Source: Aquimarina sp. (GTDB lineage: Bacteria > Bacteroidota > Bacteroidia > Flavobacteriales > Flavobacteriaceae). From it: a stretch of 13,612 bases of DNA. Numbering within the stretch: position 1 is the first letter of the stretch; each line of letters starts with the position of its first letter. The position numbers and the translations under genes were made by a program. The DNA lies in NCBI GenBank assembly GCA_011524575.1, contig WTKB01000004.1, positions 1 to 13,612 of the forward strand. Direction: 5' to 3'. Under the pieces are notes generated by a model. The model had not been told where the DNA came from. It did not search any database and saw only the letters and a program-made list of their open reading frames with translations. Shown here in pieces: positions 1-8,443 of this stretch.

Positions 1-5
1 AAAAA

Positions 6-713
6 ATGACCTTAACTGACTTAGCTTTTTCTGGTGTTAACCTACCCTTAACTATACTGATTATTATTTTATCAGTTTACCGAATTTTAACCATGTTATC
101 TGGATTAGATTTAGATTTTGATCTAGACTTTGATATAGATACGGATATGGATATTGATACTGATACGGACTTAGGAATAGGTGATGCTGATCTTGAATTT
201 GAGGATTTAGCTAATGCTGAAATTAAAAATAAAGCTATAGTTAGTAAGCGACCTCAAAAACTAAAATGGTGGCAAGTGTTCCTTATTTATTTTAATTTTT
301 CGGAACTGCCATTTTTATTTACGTTTACTTCGTGGATATTCTTTTGGTGGATTATTACACTAATAGGAACCTACTACACAAATAGTTTTAATAATAGCTT
401 AGGTTTTTTCATTTTTTTAGCAGCAATCATACCTGCTTTAATTATCAATAAAATATTTACAACACCTTTTAAAAACTTTTTTCAAAAGCTAGACAGAAAA
501 GGTGTAGACAACATAGATTTAATAGGACGTGTTGGAACTTCATTATCTAATATTTCTAATGACAAATTAGGTAGCATTAAACTATTTGTAGAAAATGATC
601 CTATCAATGTATATGCTAAATCATTAGATGGTAGTAGCATTAAATCAGGAGATAAAATACTTATAATTAAAGAGTCAATAGACAAAAAATTTTATTACAT
701 AAAACTTAATTAA
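6..713 (+). CDS. YqiJ-like inner-membrane protein with NfeD-type OB-fold
   Basis: This is a probable partner of the flotillin encoded next to it, acting in the inner membrane. The 235-residue product has a hydrophobic segment at about residues 12-32, an extraordinary acidic stretch at 35-67, two more membrane segments at about 100-123 and 132-151, and a beta-rich C-terminal domain from about 170 that starts with an L-I-G-R-V-G turn. That layout matches the YqiJ/NfeD-like group, whose C-terminal OB-fold is thought to engage the neighbouring band-7 protein. Residues 35-55 place Asp at every second position, eleven in total, alternating mostly with hydrophobic residues or Thr. The flotillin gene begins 10 bases downstream, as in E. 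coli yqiJ-yqiK. The ATG at 6 leaves a plausible first membrane segment intact, but only five upstream bases are visible, so an earlier start cannot be excluded. Family call is fairly sure; biochemical role is not. Confidence 0.8.
   Translation: MTLTDLAFSGVNLPLTILIIILSVYRILTMLSGLDLDFDLDFDIDTDMDIDTDTDLGIGDADLEFEDLANAEIKNKAIVSKRPQKLKWWQVFLIYFNFSELPFLFTFTSWIFFWWIITLIGTYYTNSFNNSLGFFIFLAAIIPALIINKIFTTPFKNFFQKLDRKGVDNIDLIGRVGTSLSNISNDKLGSIKLFVENDPINVYAKSLDGSSIKSGDKILIIKESIDKKFYYIKLN
108..170 (+). repeat. GAT-rich repeat encoding an alternating-Asp ladder
   Basis: Every second codon from 108 to 170 is GAT or GAC, giving Asp at residues 35, 37, 39 and so on to 55 of the YqiJ-like protein. Intervening codons encode Leu, Phe, Ile, Thr and Met. 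The DNA is an imperfect six-base periodicity, not an exact tandem repeat, so selection on the protein pattern is more likely than recent slippage. It lies between the first and second membrane segments. Confidence 0.8.
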
Positions 714-723
714 ATATAAACAC

Positions 724-2850
724 ATGAGTACAAACTTATTATTCTTAAACTTAATTGACCCATTACAATGGGCTATCCTTATTGTAGGAGGAATTGCTGG
801 AATATTTTTAATATTCTTTATCATAATTGCTTTGTTCTACAAAAAAATTCCTCAAGGTGAGGCCTTAGTAAAAACAGGTTTTGGTGGTACTGCAGTAGCT
901 TTTGATAAAGGAATGTATGTAATCCCAGTATTACATAAAGTAGAAATTATGGACATCTCGGTGAAAAAAATTGAGATCCAAAGAATGCAAACCGATGGTT
1001 TAATTTGTAAAGATAATATGAGAGCCGATATCAAAGTAGCCTTCTTTGTTCGAGTGAACAAATCTAAAGAGGCAATTATCGAGGTAGCTCAAACTATTGG
1101 TTGTGAACGTGCATCACACATAGAAACATTAGAAGAATTATTTGAAGCAAAGTTCTCTGAAGCTTTAAAAACAGTAGGTAAAAAGTTTGAATTTGTTCAG
1201 CTTTATGAATCACGTAGTGAGTTCCGTGATGAAATCATTAATGAAATTGGCCGAGATTTAAACGGATACACTCTTGAAGATTGTGCTATTGATTATTTAG
1301 AGCAAACACCTGTAAATTACCTCAAAGCAGATAACATTTTAGACTCTGAAGGAATTAAAAAAATTACTGAACTAACAGCTGCTCAAAATGTAAAATCCAA
1401 CTTAATTAAACGTGACGAGGAAAAAGTAATTCGTAAACAAGATGTAGAAGCTCGTGAGGCAATTTTAGAATTAGACAAACAATTAGCTGAAAAAGAAGAG
1501 CAACAAAAACGTGAAATTGCCAATATTAAAGCTCGTGAAGAAGCTGAAATCTTAAAAGTTTCTGAAGAAGAACGTTTAAAAGCAGAAGCTGCTCGAATTG
1601 ACACAGAGGAGCGTGTTAAAGTTGCTGAAGAAAACATGGAGCGTCAAATTATTGTGGCTGCTAAAAGTAAACAACGTACCGATGCTGTAGAAACAGAACG
1701 TGTTGAGAAAGACCGCATGTTAGAAGCTACAGAACGTGAGCGTATTGTAACCTTAGCGCAAATTGAAAAAGACAAGGTAGTAGAAGTTGAAAAGAAAAAT
1801 ATACAAGATATTATTCGTGACCGTGTAATGCTTGAAAAAGGTGTAGTTGAAGAACAAGAAAACACCAAGGATATTGAAGCTTTCAAAACTGCAGATCGTG
1901 AAAAACAAGTAAAAATTACTATTGCTGAAGCAAATGCTGAGGAAAACTTAATTAAAACGGTTAAAGAAGCAGAAGCTAAAAAAGAAGCTGCAAAACAAAA
2001 AGCTGAGGAAATAAATATTGAAGCTCAAGCTCAAAAAGAAGCTAGTGAAAAAGAAGCTGAGGCTCGTAAAACTTTAGCGGAAGCTACAGCTAAAGAAGAA
2101 GCTACCATTGGTATGTCTGAAGCTCAAGTAATGCATGCTAAAGCTGAGGCTAGTGAACGTGAAGGTATCGTAGAAGCTGTTGTTATAGAGAAGAAAGCTA
2201 AAGCAGAAGCTGCTGGTATTTTAGCTAAAGCAGAAGCTACTAAAGAACAAGGAATTGCTGAAGCAGAAGTAATCAAAGAAAAGGCATTGGCTCAAGCACA
2301 AGGAGATAAAGAGAAAGCTTTAGCTGAAGCAGCTGGATTAGAAGAGAAGGCAGCAGCAATGAAGAAATTAGATGGTGTAGGTAAAGAACATGAAGAGTTC
2401 AAATTACGTTTAGAAAAAGAATTACAAGTAGAATTAGCTGAAATCAATATTCAAAAAGAAATTGCCGATGCTCAAGCTCAAGTAATTGCCGAAGCATTAA
2501 AGGCTGCTAATATTGATATTGTAGGTGGTGAAACGATGTTCTTTGATCAAATCATTGGTCAAGTAACTAAAGCCAAAGGTTATGATCGTTTGGTACAACA
2601 TTCCAATACAGTTACCGATGTTAAGAATGCTATTTTAGGTAGTGATGATATTAAAGGAAATTTACTTGAGAAAGTAAAGGACTTTGCTACGAAATATGGT
2701 ATATCTAGCGAAGATCTAAAAAACCTATCTATTGCAAACTTATTACATGATTTAAAGTCTAAAACAAGCAATAGCGAAGAGAATATCTTATTCTCGAACT
2801 TAGCCAACTTAGCAAAAGGCCTAGGCATTGAAAATCAAAAGTTGAATTAA
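724..2850 (+). CDS. Flotillin-like band-7 (SPFH/PHB) protein, YqiK family
   Basis: Flotillins oligomerise at the inner membrane and scaffold membrane microdomains. The 708-residue product has one N-terminal membrane segment (about 13-39), then an SPFH/band-7 domain (about 42-215) opening with an I-P-Q-G-E-A-L-V-K strand, and a very long charged helical region (about 225-590) rich in Ala, Glu and Lys, with recurring A-K-A-E-A and A-E-A blocks expected to form a coiled coil. A conserved flotillin-type end follows (D-I-V-G-G-E-T-M-F-F-D-Q-I, about 598-610). About 100 further residues, Ser/Asn/Leu-containing and not coiled-coil-like, extend past this; E. coli YqiK is about 550 residues, so the protein is long for the family. 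The ATG at 724 sits 10 bases after the YqiJ-like stop, indicating co-transcription. A hairpin at 2867-2899 may end or attenuate the unit. The family assignment is secure; the clients are unknown. Confidence 0.93.
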   Translation: MSTNLLFLNLIDPLQWAILIVGGIAGIFLIFFIIIALFYKKIPQGEALVKTGFGGTAVAFDKGMYVIPVLHKVEIMDISVKKIEIQRMQTDGLICKDNMRADIKVAFFVRVNKSKEAIIEVAQTIGCERASHIETLEELFEAKFSEALKTVGKKFEFVQLYESRSEFRDEIINEIGRDLNGYTLEDCAIDYLEQTPVNYLKADNILDSEGIKKITELTAAQNVKSNLIKRDEEKVIRKQDVEAREAILELDKQLAEKEEQQKREIANIKAREEAEILKVSEEERLKAEAARIDTEERVKVAEENMERQIIVAAKSKQRTDAVETERVEKDRMLEATERERIVTLAQIEKDKVVEVEKKNIQDIIRDRVMLEKGVVEEQENTKDIEAFKTADREKQVKITIAEANAEENLIKTVKEAEAKKEAAKQKAEEINIEAQAQKEASEKEAEARKTLAEATAKEEATIGMSEAQVMHAKAEASEREGIVEAVVIEKKAKAEAAGILAKAEATKEQGIAEAEVIKEKALAQAQGDKEKALAEAAGLEEKAAAMKKLDGVGKEHEEFKLRLEKELQVELAEINIQKEIADAQAQVIAEALKAANIDIVGGETMFFDQIIGQVTKAKGYDRLVQHSNTVTDVKNAILGSDDIKGNLLEKVKDFATKYGISSEDLKNLSIANLLHDLKSKTSNSEENILFSNLANLAKGLGIENQKLN

Positions 2851-2866
2851 ACTTTTAAAAAAATTA

Positions 2867-2899
2867 AACCGAGCATTCTTGTAATGAGGGTGCTTGGTT
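2867..2899 (+). terminator. Hairpin after the flotillin gene, possible terminator or attenuator
   Basis: AACCGAGCATTCT (2867-2879) pairs with AGGGTGCTTGGTT (2887-2899) over 13 positions, three of them G-T pairs, around a 7-base loop. An A-rich tract precedes it (2853-2866). The 3' side runs into TTATTC rather than a clean T-tract, so termination may be weak and some transcripts could read on into the small lipoprotein gene that starts 20 bases later. Confidence 0.45.
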
Positions 2900-2919
2900 A
2901 TTCAATCAATAAAATAACT

Positions 2920-3282
2920 ATGAAAAAATTATCAATATTAATAATCAGCTTAATTGGGTTAACACTCTTTAGTTGTAGCTCTGAAAAATATAAGCTTATA
3001 AAAGGTACTTGGGAATGCGGAAGTTGGACTATTGAAGAATCAAACAAAAACAAATGTAATAACAATGTTGTATTTACTTTTGAAAAAAATCAAACATACA
3101 CTTCTAAAATTGGCAATTTAAAACAAGAGGGTAATTATGAAATCATAGGTAATCAATTAATCTGTACTCCTACTGGAAAAATGAAAATTGGTGTTGAAAT
3201 TAATAAACTTACAAGTGACTCACTAAGTTTTACTATGAGTAGGTCTGGACAAAAAGAAACATTGGTCTTACTAAAAAAGTAA
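2920..3282 (+). CDS. Small lipocalin-like lipoprotein
   Basis: This encodes a 120-residue secreted lipoprotein of unknown role. The start is placed at the ATG at 2920, giving a Lys-Lys N-terminus, a hydrophobic core and a lipobox ending L-F-S-C with the lipidated Cys at residue 19. An in-frame ATG at 2884 would add 12 residues before the signal and lies inside the upstream hairpin, so it is disfavoured. The mature part starts K-L-I-K-G-T-W-E-C and continues as short alternating strands with turn residues (T-F-E-K-N-Q-T-Y, G-N-Y-E-I-I-G-N-Q-L), the pattern of the many short lipocalin-like lipoproteins of Bacteroidota. Such proteins often bind small hydrophobic ligands, but no ligand can be inferred here. 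It is separated from the flotillin gene by 69 bases with a hairpin and followed by another hairpin, so it is probably an independent or weakly coupled unit. Confidence 0.8.
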   Translation: MKKLSILIISLIGLTLFSCSSEKYKLIKGTWECGSWTIEESNKNKCNNNVVFTFEKNQTYTSKIGNLKQEGNYEIIGNQLICTPTGKMKIGVEINKLTSDSLSFTMSRSGQKETLVLLKK

Positions 3283-3298
3283 ATTTAGTTTACTTTTT
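3274..3298 (+). terminator. Probable intrinsic terminator of the lipocalin-like gene
   Basis: AAAAAGTAAA (3274-3283) and TTTACTTTTT (3289-3298) form a perfect 10-base-pair stem with a 5-base loop. The stem contains a single G-C pair but its 3' arm ends in a T-run. It overlaps the stop codon (3280-3282), the same layout as the hairpin at the end of the window. Because it is A+T-rich it could be weak. Confidence 0.5.
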
Positions 3299-3571
3299 CT
3301 CCAGTATTAATTAATTTAAAATATGACACTTACCGGATTAAAAATACTCTCAAAACAGTAGATTTTATTTAAAGGTTTAATAATACATACGATAATATTG
3401 ATAAAATAAAATTTTTTAAAATTATTAGCATCCATGTTCCCATTTAAAAAACTTAATACTGGAATCCACGAGAGAAAGAAAAAACTAATTTTTAAAAACC
3501 ACATTAAAAGTTAACAACTGGATTAATCACATTCATTGGATTATTTAAAAACTCACTTCAAAAATTACTTA
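3283..3571. other. Intergenic spacer, no convincing gene; likely promoter region of the seven-gene unit
   Basis: This is the only long non-coding stretch in the window and precedes the compact gene run that starts at 3572, so a promoter probably lies here. I could not find a clear match to the Bacteroidota promoter pattern (TTG near -33 with TAnnTTTG near -7). TAATATTG at 3394-3401 and TAATTTTT at 3486-3493 are partial -7-like matches without a good upstream TTG. An 11-base inverted repeat brackets 3300-3463. A 62-codon reading frame on the minus strand (3316-3504) has no recognisable family and is not called. Confidence 0.5.
3300..3463. repeat. Spaced 11-base inverted repeat bracketing about 140 bases
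   Basis: TCCAGTATTAA at 3300-3310 is matched exactly by its reverse complement TTAATACTGGA at 3453-3463. The enclosed DNA is very A+T-rich and has no gene. It could be the edges of a small degenerate element, a regulatory site pair, or chance in A+T-rich DNA. No flanking target-site duplication is visible, which argues against an intact mobile element. Confidence 0.35.
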
Positions 3572-6500
3572 ATGGAACCTAATACTACTCAGCTTGAATC
3601 CGGAACTTATGAAATTATTCAAAGTAGGCTTAAAAAACATCAAACAGAACTTTTAAACCGATTACAAAATTTAAATAATGCGCGTAAAGAAGTTTATGGA
3701 AGTGTTGAAACAAAACTAATAGCCAACAATCGAATAAACACTGAAAACAGTTGTACTGCTCGTGATATTGTTACAATTAATGAGTTGTGTGTTTTTGGTT
3801 ATAATGTACATTTTGGTTTACGAACTGAAATTAAGCTCACTGATGTTTTTAGTGTATATAAATATGAAGAAGGTCAATTTAAGCCGCAAGACCTAAGTAT
3901 TTTTGAAAATGAAACATTTAAAAATGATTTCTCAAATCTTTATAAATATTATCGTAATACGATTTTTGCAAAATTTGCAATAATAGGAAACTATCTACAT
4001 TTAGTATTTCAGTTAAGTGATAGCATCACCGACATTAAAACATTTAAGTGGTTAATTACAGATGATGGTTTAGAGTATATTGATAACAGAAGTGAACACG
4101 AGTTCAAATTTCCTGACCAACATGATTTTTTATGGCAGGAATTAGGTCGCGATGATCAACGCTACGGAACACATCCTCATGTTTCTATTTTGGATAAAGT
4201 ATTTGTAGAAACTGTTGGCGGTGATTTAACCATTAAAATTGAAGATAATACAGATGATGGTTTAGGCATCTTTAATGAACCTGTTATCCACAAAGATCAA
4301 ACCTTAGATGATGGACAATATCGTTTTGCCGAATTAGGCAATTTAATTGCTATCGAGATTAAACCTTTTCAAGAAACTTCTAGATACTTTGTATACAACC
4401 ATAAAATTAGAGAGGTTAAAAAAATAGAAAGTATTGGAAATGCATGTATACAGTTACCCGAGGAGCAAGGAATTTTGTTTTCAGATGGATATTACCTACA
4501 ATCTGGTTTCTTTAAAAAATATGACTTAGGCTTACAAAACGTTCAATTTAAAAAGAAAGTAAGCTCTCCAAATGGTGAAGACTTCCTTTATGTTTTCTAC
4601 GAAAGTGAACAAGGTCTTTTTGTATTGATGAGCTACAATGTGATTTCTCAAGAGGTAAAAACACCAATTATTTGTAATGGATACACACTATTAGCCAACG
4701 GTGCTTTATGTTATTTTAAAAGTGAGAATGAACAAACCAAACATCATGTAATACAAGTATGGCAAACGCCATTTATTAAAGGAGAAGAAATTCCTAGTGC
4801 ATATACCGATACTTTAATTTATAAAATTGGAAACAAAGACATTGTAAAGGCTATGTCGGAATGTCAAGGCTTAATTACGTTATTAAATAAAGAAGACAGC
4901 TATAATGGTTTGTATGATGATATTGCTAAGTTTTCTTCGGATATTTTAAATAGTTATTACTGGATTTCTGAAAAAGAAACTCAACGTATCGACGAACCTA
5001 TTAATGAAATTAATCAGGCTGCAAATGCTGCTATTGATGAATTTGAAAAAGTAGTACAACTTAAAAAAACAGCACAAAACACAACCTCTGAAACAGATAA
5101 GCTTGCACAAACACTTTTTAATAAAATAAAAAGTAGTTCTTTTAAAAGTATTGATGATTTTGTAGACAAGCTATCACAATTAAGAAGTTTACGTGGTCAA
5201 GTAATTAGTTTGAATGAGGTACGTTATATAGAGCCACAATTTATAAATGACTTAGAATCGGAAATTGTTGAGTATACCGACAAAATTTCTAATCAATGTG
5301 TACAATTCTTATTAAACGACAAAGCACTTGCACCTTACATAGAGCGAGTAACTGAAAAAAAGCAACGACTAGTTTCAATTAAAAAGGTTATTGATGCCAA
5401 AAAACTTGAAAAAGAAATCCAACAAATTGGAACAGATTTAGAGCTTTTAATAGATATTGTTTCGAACCTAGAAATTGAAGATACGTCGCATACCACTCAA
5501 ATTATTGATCGAATTTCATTCATTTTTTCATCATTAAATGAACTAAAAGCCGATGTAAAAAATAGGATTTCAAATTTAGGTAAAGAAGAAGCGCAAGCTG
5601 AATTTGTAGCTCAACTAAAACTGGTGGATCAAAGTATCATCAATTATTTGGATATTGCTAACACACCTGAAAAAACAGATGAGCTATTAAACAAAGTTGC
5701 CATTCAACTTGAAGATTTAGAAGGAAAATTTGCCGATTTTGATGATTACGTAACTCAAATTTTAGAAAAACGTGAAGAAGTTTACAACGCCTTTGAATCC
5801 CGAAAAAATAGCTTACTTGAAGCTAGAAACAAAAAGGCTATTGCTCTTGAAAATGCTGCAAAACGAATTTTAAAAGGGGTAGGTAAAAAAGCCTTAAGCT
5901 TTAGTAATGTTAATGACATCAACGGTTATTTTGCTGGTGACTTAATGATTTCGAAACTCCGTGATATTGTTACTGATTTAAAAAGCCTTGATGATATTGG
6001 TAAAGCTGAAAATATTGAAACAGCACTTAAAGTAGCCAAAGAAGATGCTTTACGAAAATTAAGAGACCAACAAGATCTTTATGAAGATGGTGAAAACATT
6101 ATTAAGCTTGGTAAGCATAAGTTTGGCGTAAACCAACAAGCCTTAGACCTTAGTATTTTATACAAAAATGAGGAATTACAATACCATTTAACAGGAACTG
6201 ATTTTTTTAAGCCCATTGAAAATGAGGTATTGTTAGCATCTAAAAAATATTGGAATCAAGAGTACATATCAGAAAACAAAGAAGTTGCACGTAGCTTTTA
6301 TTTAGCTTATTGCATTTTTAAAGAACTTGAAGCAACCCAACAGATTCTTGATAAAAACGGGAAGTTTATTTCTGCGGAGGCATTAGAAAATCATGTCAAA
6401 AACACAACCAGTAAGAGTTATGCTAGTGGATATGTAAAAGGAGTTCATGATCGTGATGCCCTTAGTATTTTAAACGTATTACTAAAAACACATCATAACC

Positions 6501-8437
6501 TTGGACAATTAACCACCCCACCTCAAATTCGTGGATGGGCACAATTATCTTGGTTTAGTTTATCCATAGAACAACAAACAAAATGGGGTAAAAATTTAAC
6601 CAACTGTAAAGAAATTCTGTCTATTTTCCCCAATAAGGAAAATTTTAAATCAACACTCACGGAGTTATCTCAGGAAATAAAACAAAGTACTTTTGGTTTA
6701 AAACATAATGAAACTGAAAGTTTTTTTATTGCTGTTGCAGAATATATTTTTGAAGTATTTACCTCATCGAAAACTTTTGATGTAGCTCAAACTACCCTTG
6801 AATTAAAAGAGGCATTTGAAAAAAATCTAAAAAAATCAAAGGTAAAAGCACATTTTAAAAATTTAGTTCAGCAAGAGAACACTCCTGAGCAAGTCAAAGA
6901 GATATTACAATGGGTAACAGCTTTTTTATTACAGGAAAAACCAGTATTTATAAATTATGACTTAGAGTTAGTAAGTCTTATTCTATTTGGTAATGCTTTC
7001 GCAGAAGTAAAACATGTGTCACCAAACCAAAAAATAGAAAATTTAAAGAGTGTACACCCTAGTATAAACAATGGAAAATTTGATTTCAATTATCATAATT
7101 TCACACAAAAATTAGCAAAGTTTTCCCAAGAAGATGTTCCTAATTTTGAAGCCTATACCAAGGCAAAACATGAGGTTACCGAAACCTTAAAGAAAAAAGT
7201 TAAACTAGATGAATTTAAACCAAATGTACTTTCATCATTTGTACGTAACAAATTAATTGACCAGGTCTATTTACCGTTATTTGGGGATAATTTGGCTAAG
7301 CAAATTGGAACTGTTGGAGCTAATAAACGTACCGACCGTATGGGAATGTTATTACTAATTTCTCCACCAGGTTACGGAAAAACCACCTTAATGGAGTATA
7401 TGGCTAATCGCTTAGGTTTGGTATTTATGAAAATAAACGGTCCAGCTATTGGTCACGAAGTTACATCGGTAGATCCTGAAGCTGCTAACAATTCAGCAGC
7501 TAAAGAGGAACTTAAAAAGTTAAACTTAGCTTTTGAAATGGGTAATAATGTGATGTTATACTTAGATGATATTCAACATTGTAACCCTGAGTTTTTACAA
7601 AAATTTATTTCTTTAGCCGATGGAACACGTCGTATTGAAGGAGTATATGAAGGAAAACCTAAAACCTATGATTTACGCAGTAAAAAATTCTGTGTAATTA
7701 TGGCGGGAAATCCATATACTGAAAGCGGAGATAAATTTCAAATTCCTGACATGCTATCTAACCGTGCTGACATTTATAATTTAGGAGACATTATTGGAGA
7801 TAGTGCACATTTGTTTAAATTAAGTCTTATTGAAAATGCTTTAACTTCAAACCCTATTTTACAGCAATTAAGTAGTAAAAACTTTGACGACTTATACACT
7901 ATTATTGAAGGAATAGAGAATGGGAATAATGAAAGCTTAAACTTAAAAGGCAACCATACTAACCAAGAACTATCGGAGTACAAATCAGTATTAGAAAAAG
8001 TATTGATAATTAGAGACAGTGTTTTAAAAGTAAACGAAACGTATATTAAATCGGCGGCCATGGAAGATCAGTATAGAACTGAACCTTCATTTAAACTTCA
8101 AGGTTCGTACCGTGACATGAATAAGTTAGTTGCAAAAGTAGTACCTGTAATGAATGAACAAGAATTACAAAGTTTGGTTTTATCTCATTATGAAAATGAA
8201 TCTCAAACTCTTACTACTTCTGCGGAAGCAAACCTTTTAAAGTTTAAAGAGCTAACAGGAATTCTTAGTACACAGGAAAAAGAAAGATGGCAAGCAATTA
8301 AAACTACTTTTGCAAAAAACAATAAATTAAAAGGCTTTGGAGATGCTAATCAAATGAGTTTAGTTTTAGCACAAATGATGCAGTTTAGCGAAAACCTTCA
8401 GGGAATACAAGAAGTATTAAAACACGGATTGAAATAA
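3572..8437 (+). CDS. Giant AAA ATPase with DUF3686-type N-terminus (annotated in databases as 'DNA repair ATPase')
   Basis: This 1,621-residue cytoplasmic protein has a C-terminal AAA module: Walker A S-P-P-G-Y-G-K-T-T (1264-1272, Lys1270), Walker B L-Y-L-D-D-I-Q with Asp1332-Asp1333, sensor-1 Asn1380 in M-A-G-N-P, a candidate arginine finger Arg1398 in S-N-R-A-D, and a candidate sensor-2 Arg1514 in S-Y-R-D-M. The N-terminal about 450 residues are beta-rich and open with Q-L-E-S-G-T-Y-E-I-I, the hallmark of the DUF3686 group. A helical, coiled-coil-prone part (about 465-780) and a mixed domain follow. The ATG at 3572 is chosen because the family opening follows within nine residues; a TTG at 3536 would add 12 residues. 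No nuclease or helicase motif supports a DNA-repair role. It starts the seven-gene run, and its stop is 6 bases before the DUF4178 gene, so remodelling of membrane-associated clients is the better inference. Confidence 0.88.
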   Translation: MEPNTTQLESGTYEIIQSRLKKHQTELLNRLQNLNNARKEVYGSVETKLIANNRINTENSCTARDIVTINELCVFGYNVHFGLRTEIKLTDVFSVYKYEEGQFKPQDLSIFENETFKNDFSNLYKYYRNTIFAKFAIIGNYLHLVFQLSDSITDIKTFKWLITDDGLEYIDNRSEHEFKFPDQHDFLWQELGRDDQRYGTHPHVSILDKVFVETVGGDLTIKIEDNTDDGLGIFNEPVIHKDQTLDDGQYRFAELGNLIAIEIKPFQETSRYFVYNHKIREVKKIESIGNACIQLPEEQGILFSDGYYLQSGFFKKYDLGLQNVQFKKKVSSPNGEDFLYVFYESEQGLFVLMSYNVISQEVKTPIICNGYTLLANGALCYFKSENEQTKHHVIQVWQTPFIKGEEIPSAYTDTLIYKIGNKDIVKAMSECQGLITLLNKEDSYNGLYDDIAKFSSDILNSYYWISEKETQRIDEPINEINQAANAAIDEFEKVVQLKKTAQNTTSETDKLAQTLFNKIKSSSFKSIDDFVDKLSQLRSLRGQVISLNEVRYIEPQFINDLESEIVEYTDKISNQCVQFLLNDKALAPYIERVTEKKQRLVSIKKVIDAKKLEKEIQQIGTDLELLIDIVSNLEIEDTSHTTQIIDRISFIFSSLNELKADVKNRISNLGKEEAQAEFVAQLKLVDQSIINYLDIANTPEKTDELLNKVAIQLEDLEGKFADFDDYVTQILEKREEVYNAFESRKNSLLEARNKKAIALENAAKRILKGVGKKALSFSNVNDINGYFAGDLMISKLRDIVTDLKSLDDIGKAENIETALKVAKEDALRKLRDQQDLYEDGENIIKLGKHKFGVNQQALDLSILYKNEELQYHLTGTDFFKPIENEVLLASKKYWNQEYISENKEVARSFYLAYCIFKELEATQQILDKNGKFISAEALENHVKNTTSKSYASGYVKGVHDRDALSILNVLLKTHHNLGQLTTPPQIRGWAQLSWFSLSIEQQTKWGKNLTNCKEILSIFPNKENFKSTLTELSQEIKQSTFGLKHNETESFFIAVAEYIFEVFTSSKTFDVAQTTLELKEAFEKNLKKSKVKAHFKNLVQQENTPEQVKEILQWVTAFLLQEKPVFINYDLELVSLILFGNAFAEVKHVSPNQKIENLKSVHPSINNGKFDFNYHNFTQKLAKFSQEDVPNFEAYTKAKHEVTETLKKKVKLDEFKPNVLSSFVRNKLIDQVYLPLFGDNLAKQIGTVGANKRTDRMGMLLLISPPGYGKTTLMEYMANRLGLVFMKINGPAIGHEVTSVDPEAANNSAAKEELKKLNLAFEMGNNVMLYLDDIQHCNPEFLQKFISLADGTRRIEGVYEGKPKTYDLRSKKFCVIMAGNPYTESGDKFQIPDMLSNRADIYNLGDIIGDSAHLFKLSLIENALTSNPILQQLSSKNFDDLYTIIEGIENGNNESLNLKGNHTNQELSEYKSVLEKVLIIRDSVLKVNETYIKSAAMEDQYRTEPSFKLQGSYRDMNKLVAKVVPVMNEQELQSLVLSHYENESQTLTTSAEANLLKFKELTGILSTQEKERWQAIKTTFAKNNKLKGFGDANQMSLVLAQMMQFSENLQGIQEVLKHGLK

Positions 8438-8443
8438 AAGAAT

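Noticed and set aside
108..170. Possible RTX-type calcium repeats in the YqiJ-like protein
   Set aside because: RTX nonapeptides need Gly-Gly-x-Gly spacing; this stretch has strict Asp alternation without the glycines.
1383..1886. Two minus-strand frames, rich in Ser and Arg, opposite the flotillin coiled coil
   Set aside because: Their composition is the mirror of the Ala/Glu/Lys codon pattern on the + strand; they are shadows with no start context or homology.
3373..3401. Bacteroidota promoter ending in TAATATTG
   Set aside because: The -7-like element is imperfect and there is no clear TTG at the right distance upstream; too weak to call as a feature.
3316..3504. Minus-strand 62-codon frame in the spacer, hydrophobic N-terminus beginning M-W-F-L-K
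   Set aside because: No recognisable family, no supporting promoter or partner, and low-complexity A+T-rich composition that easily gives hydrophobic frames. It is antisense to the flow of all neighbours.
3536..3571. TTG-initiated 12-residue extension of the giant ATPase
   Set aside because: The family opening (Q-L-E-S-G-T-Y-E-I-I) begins a few residues after the ATG at 3572, and the extension has no ATG.
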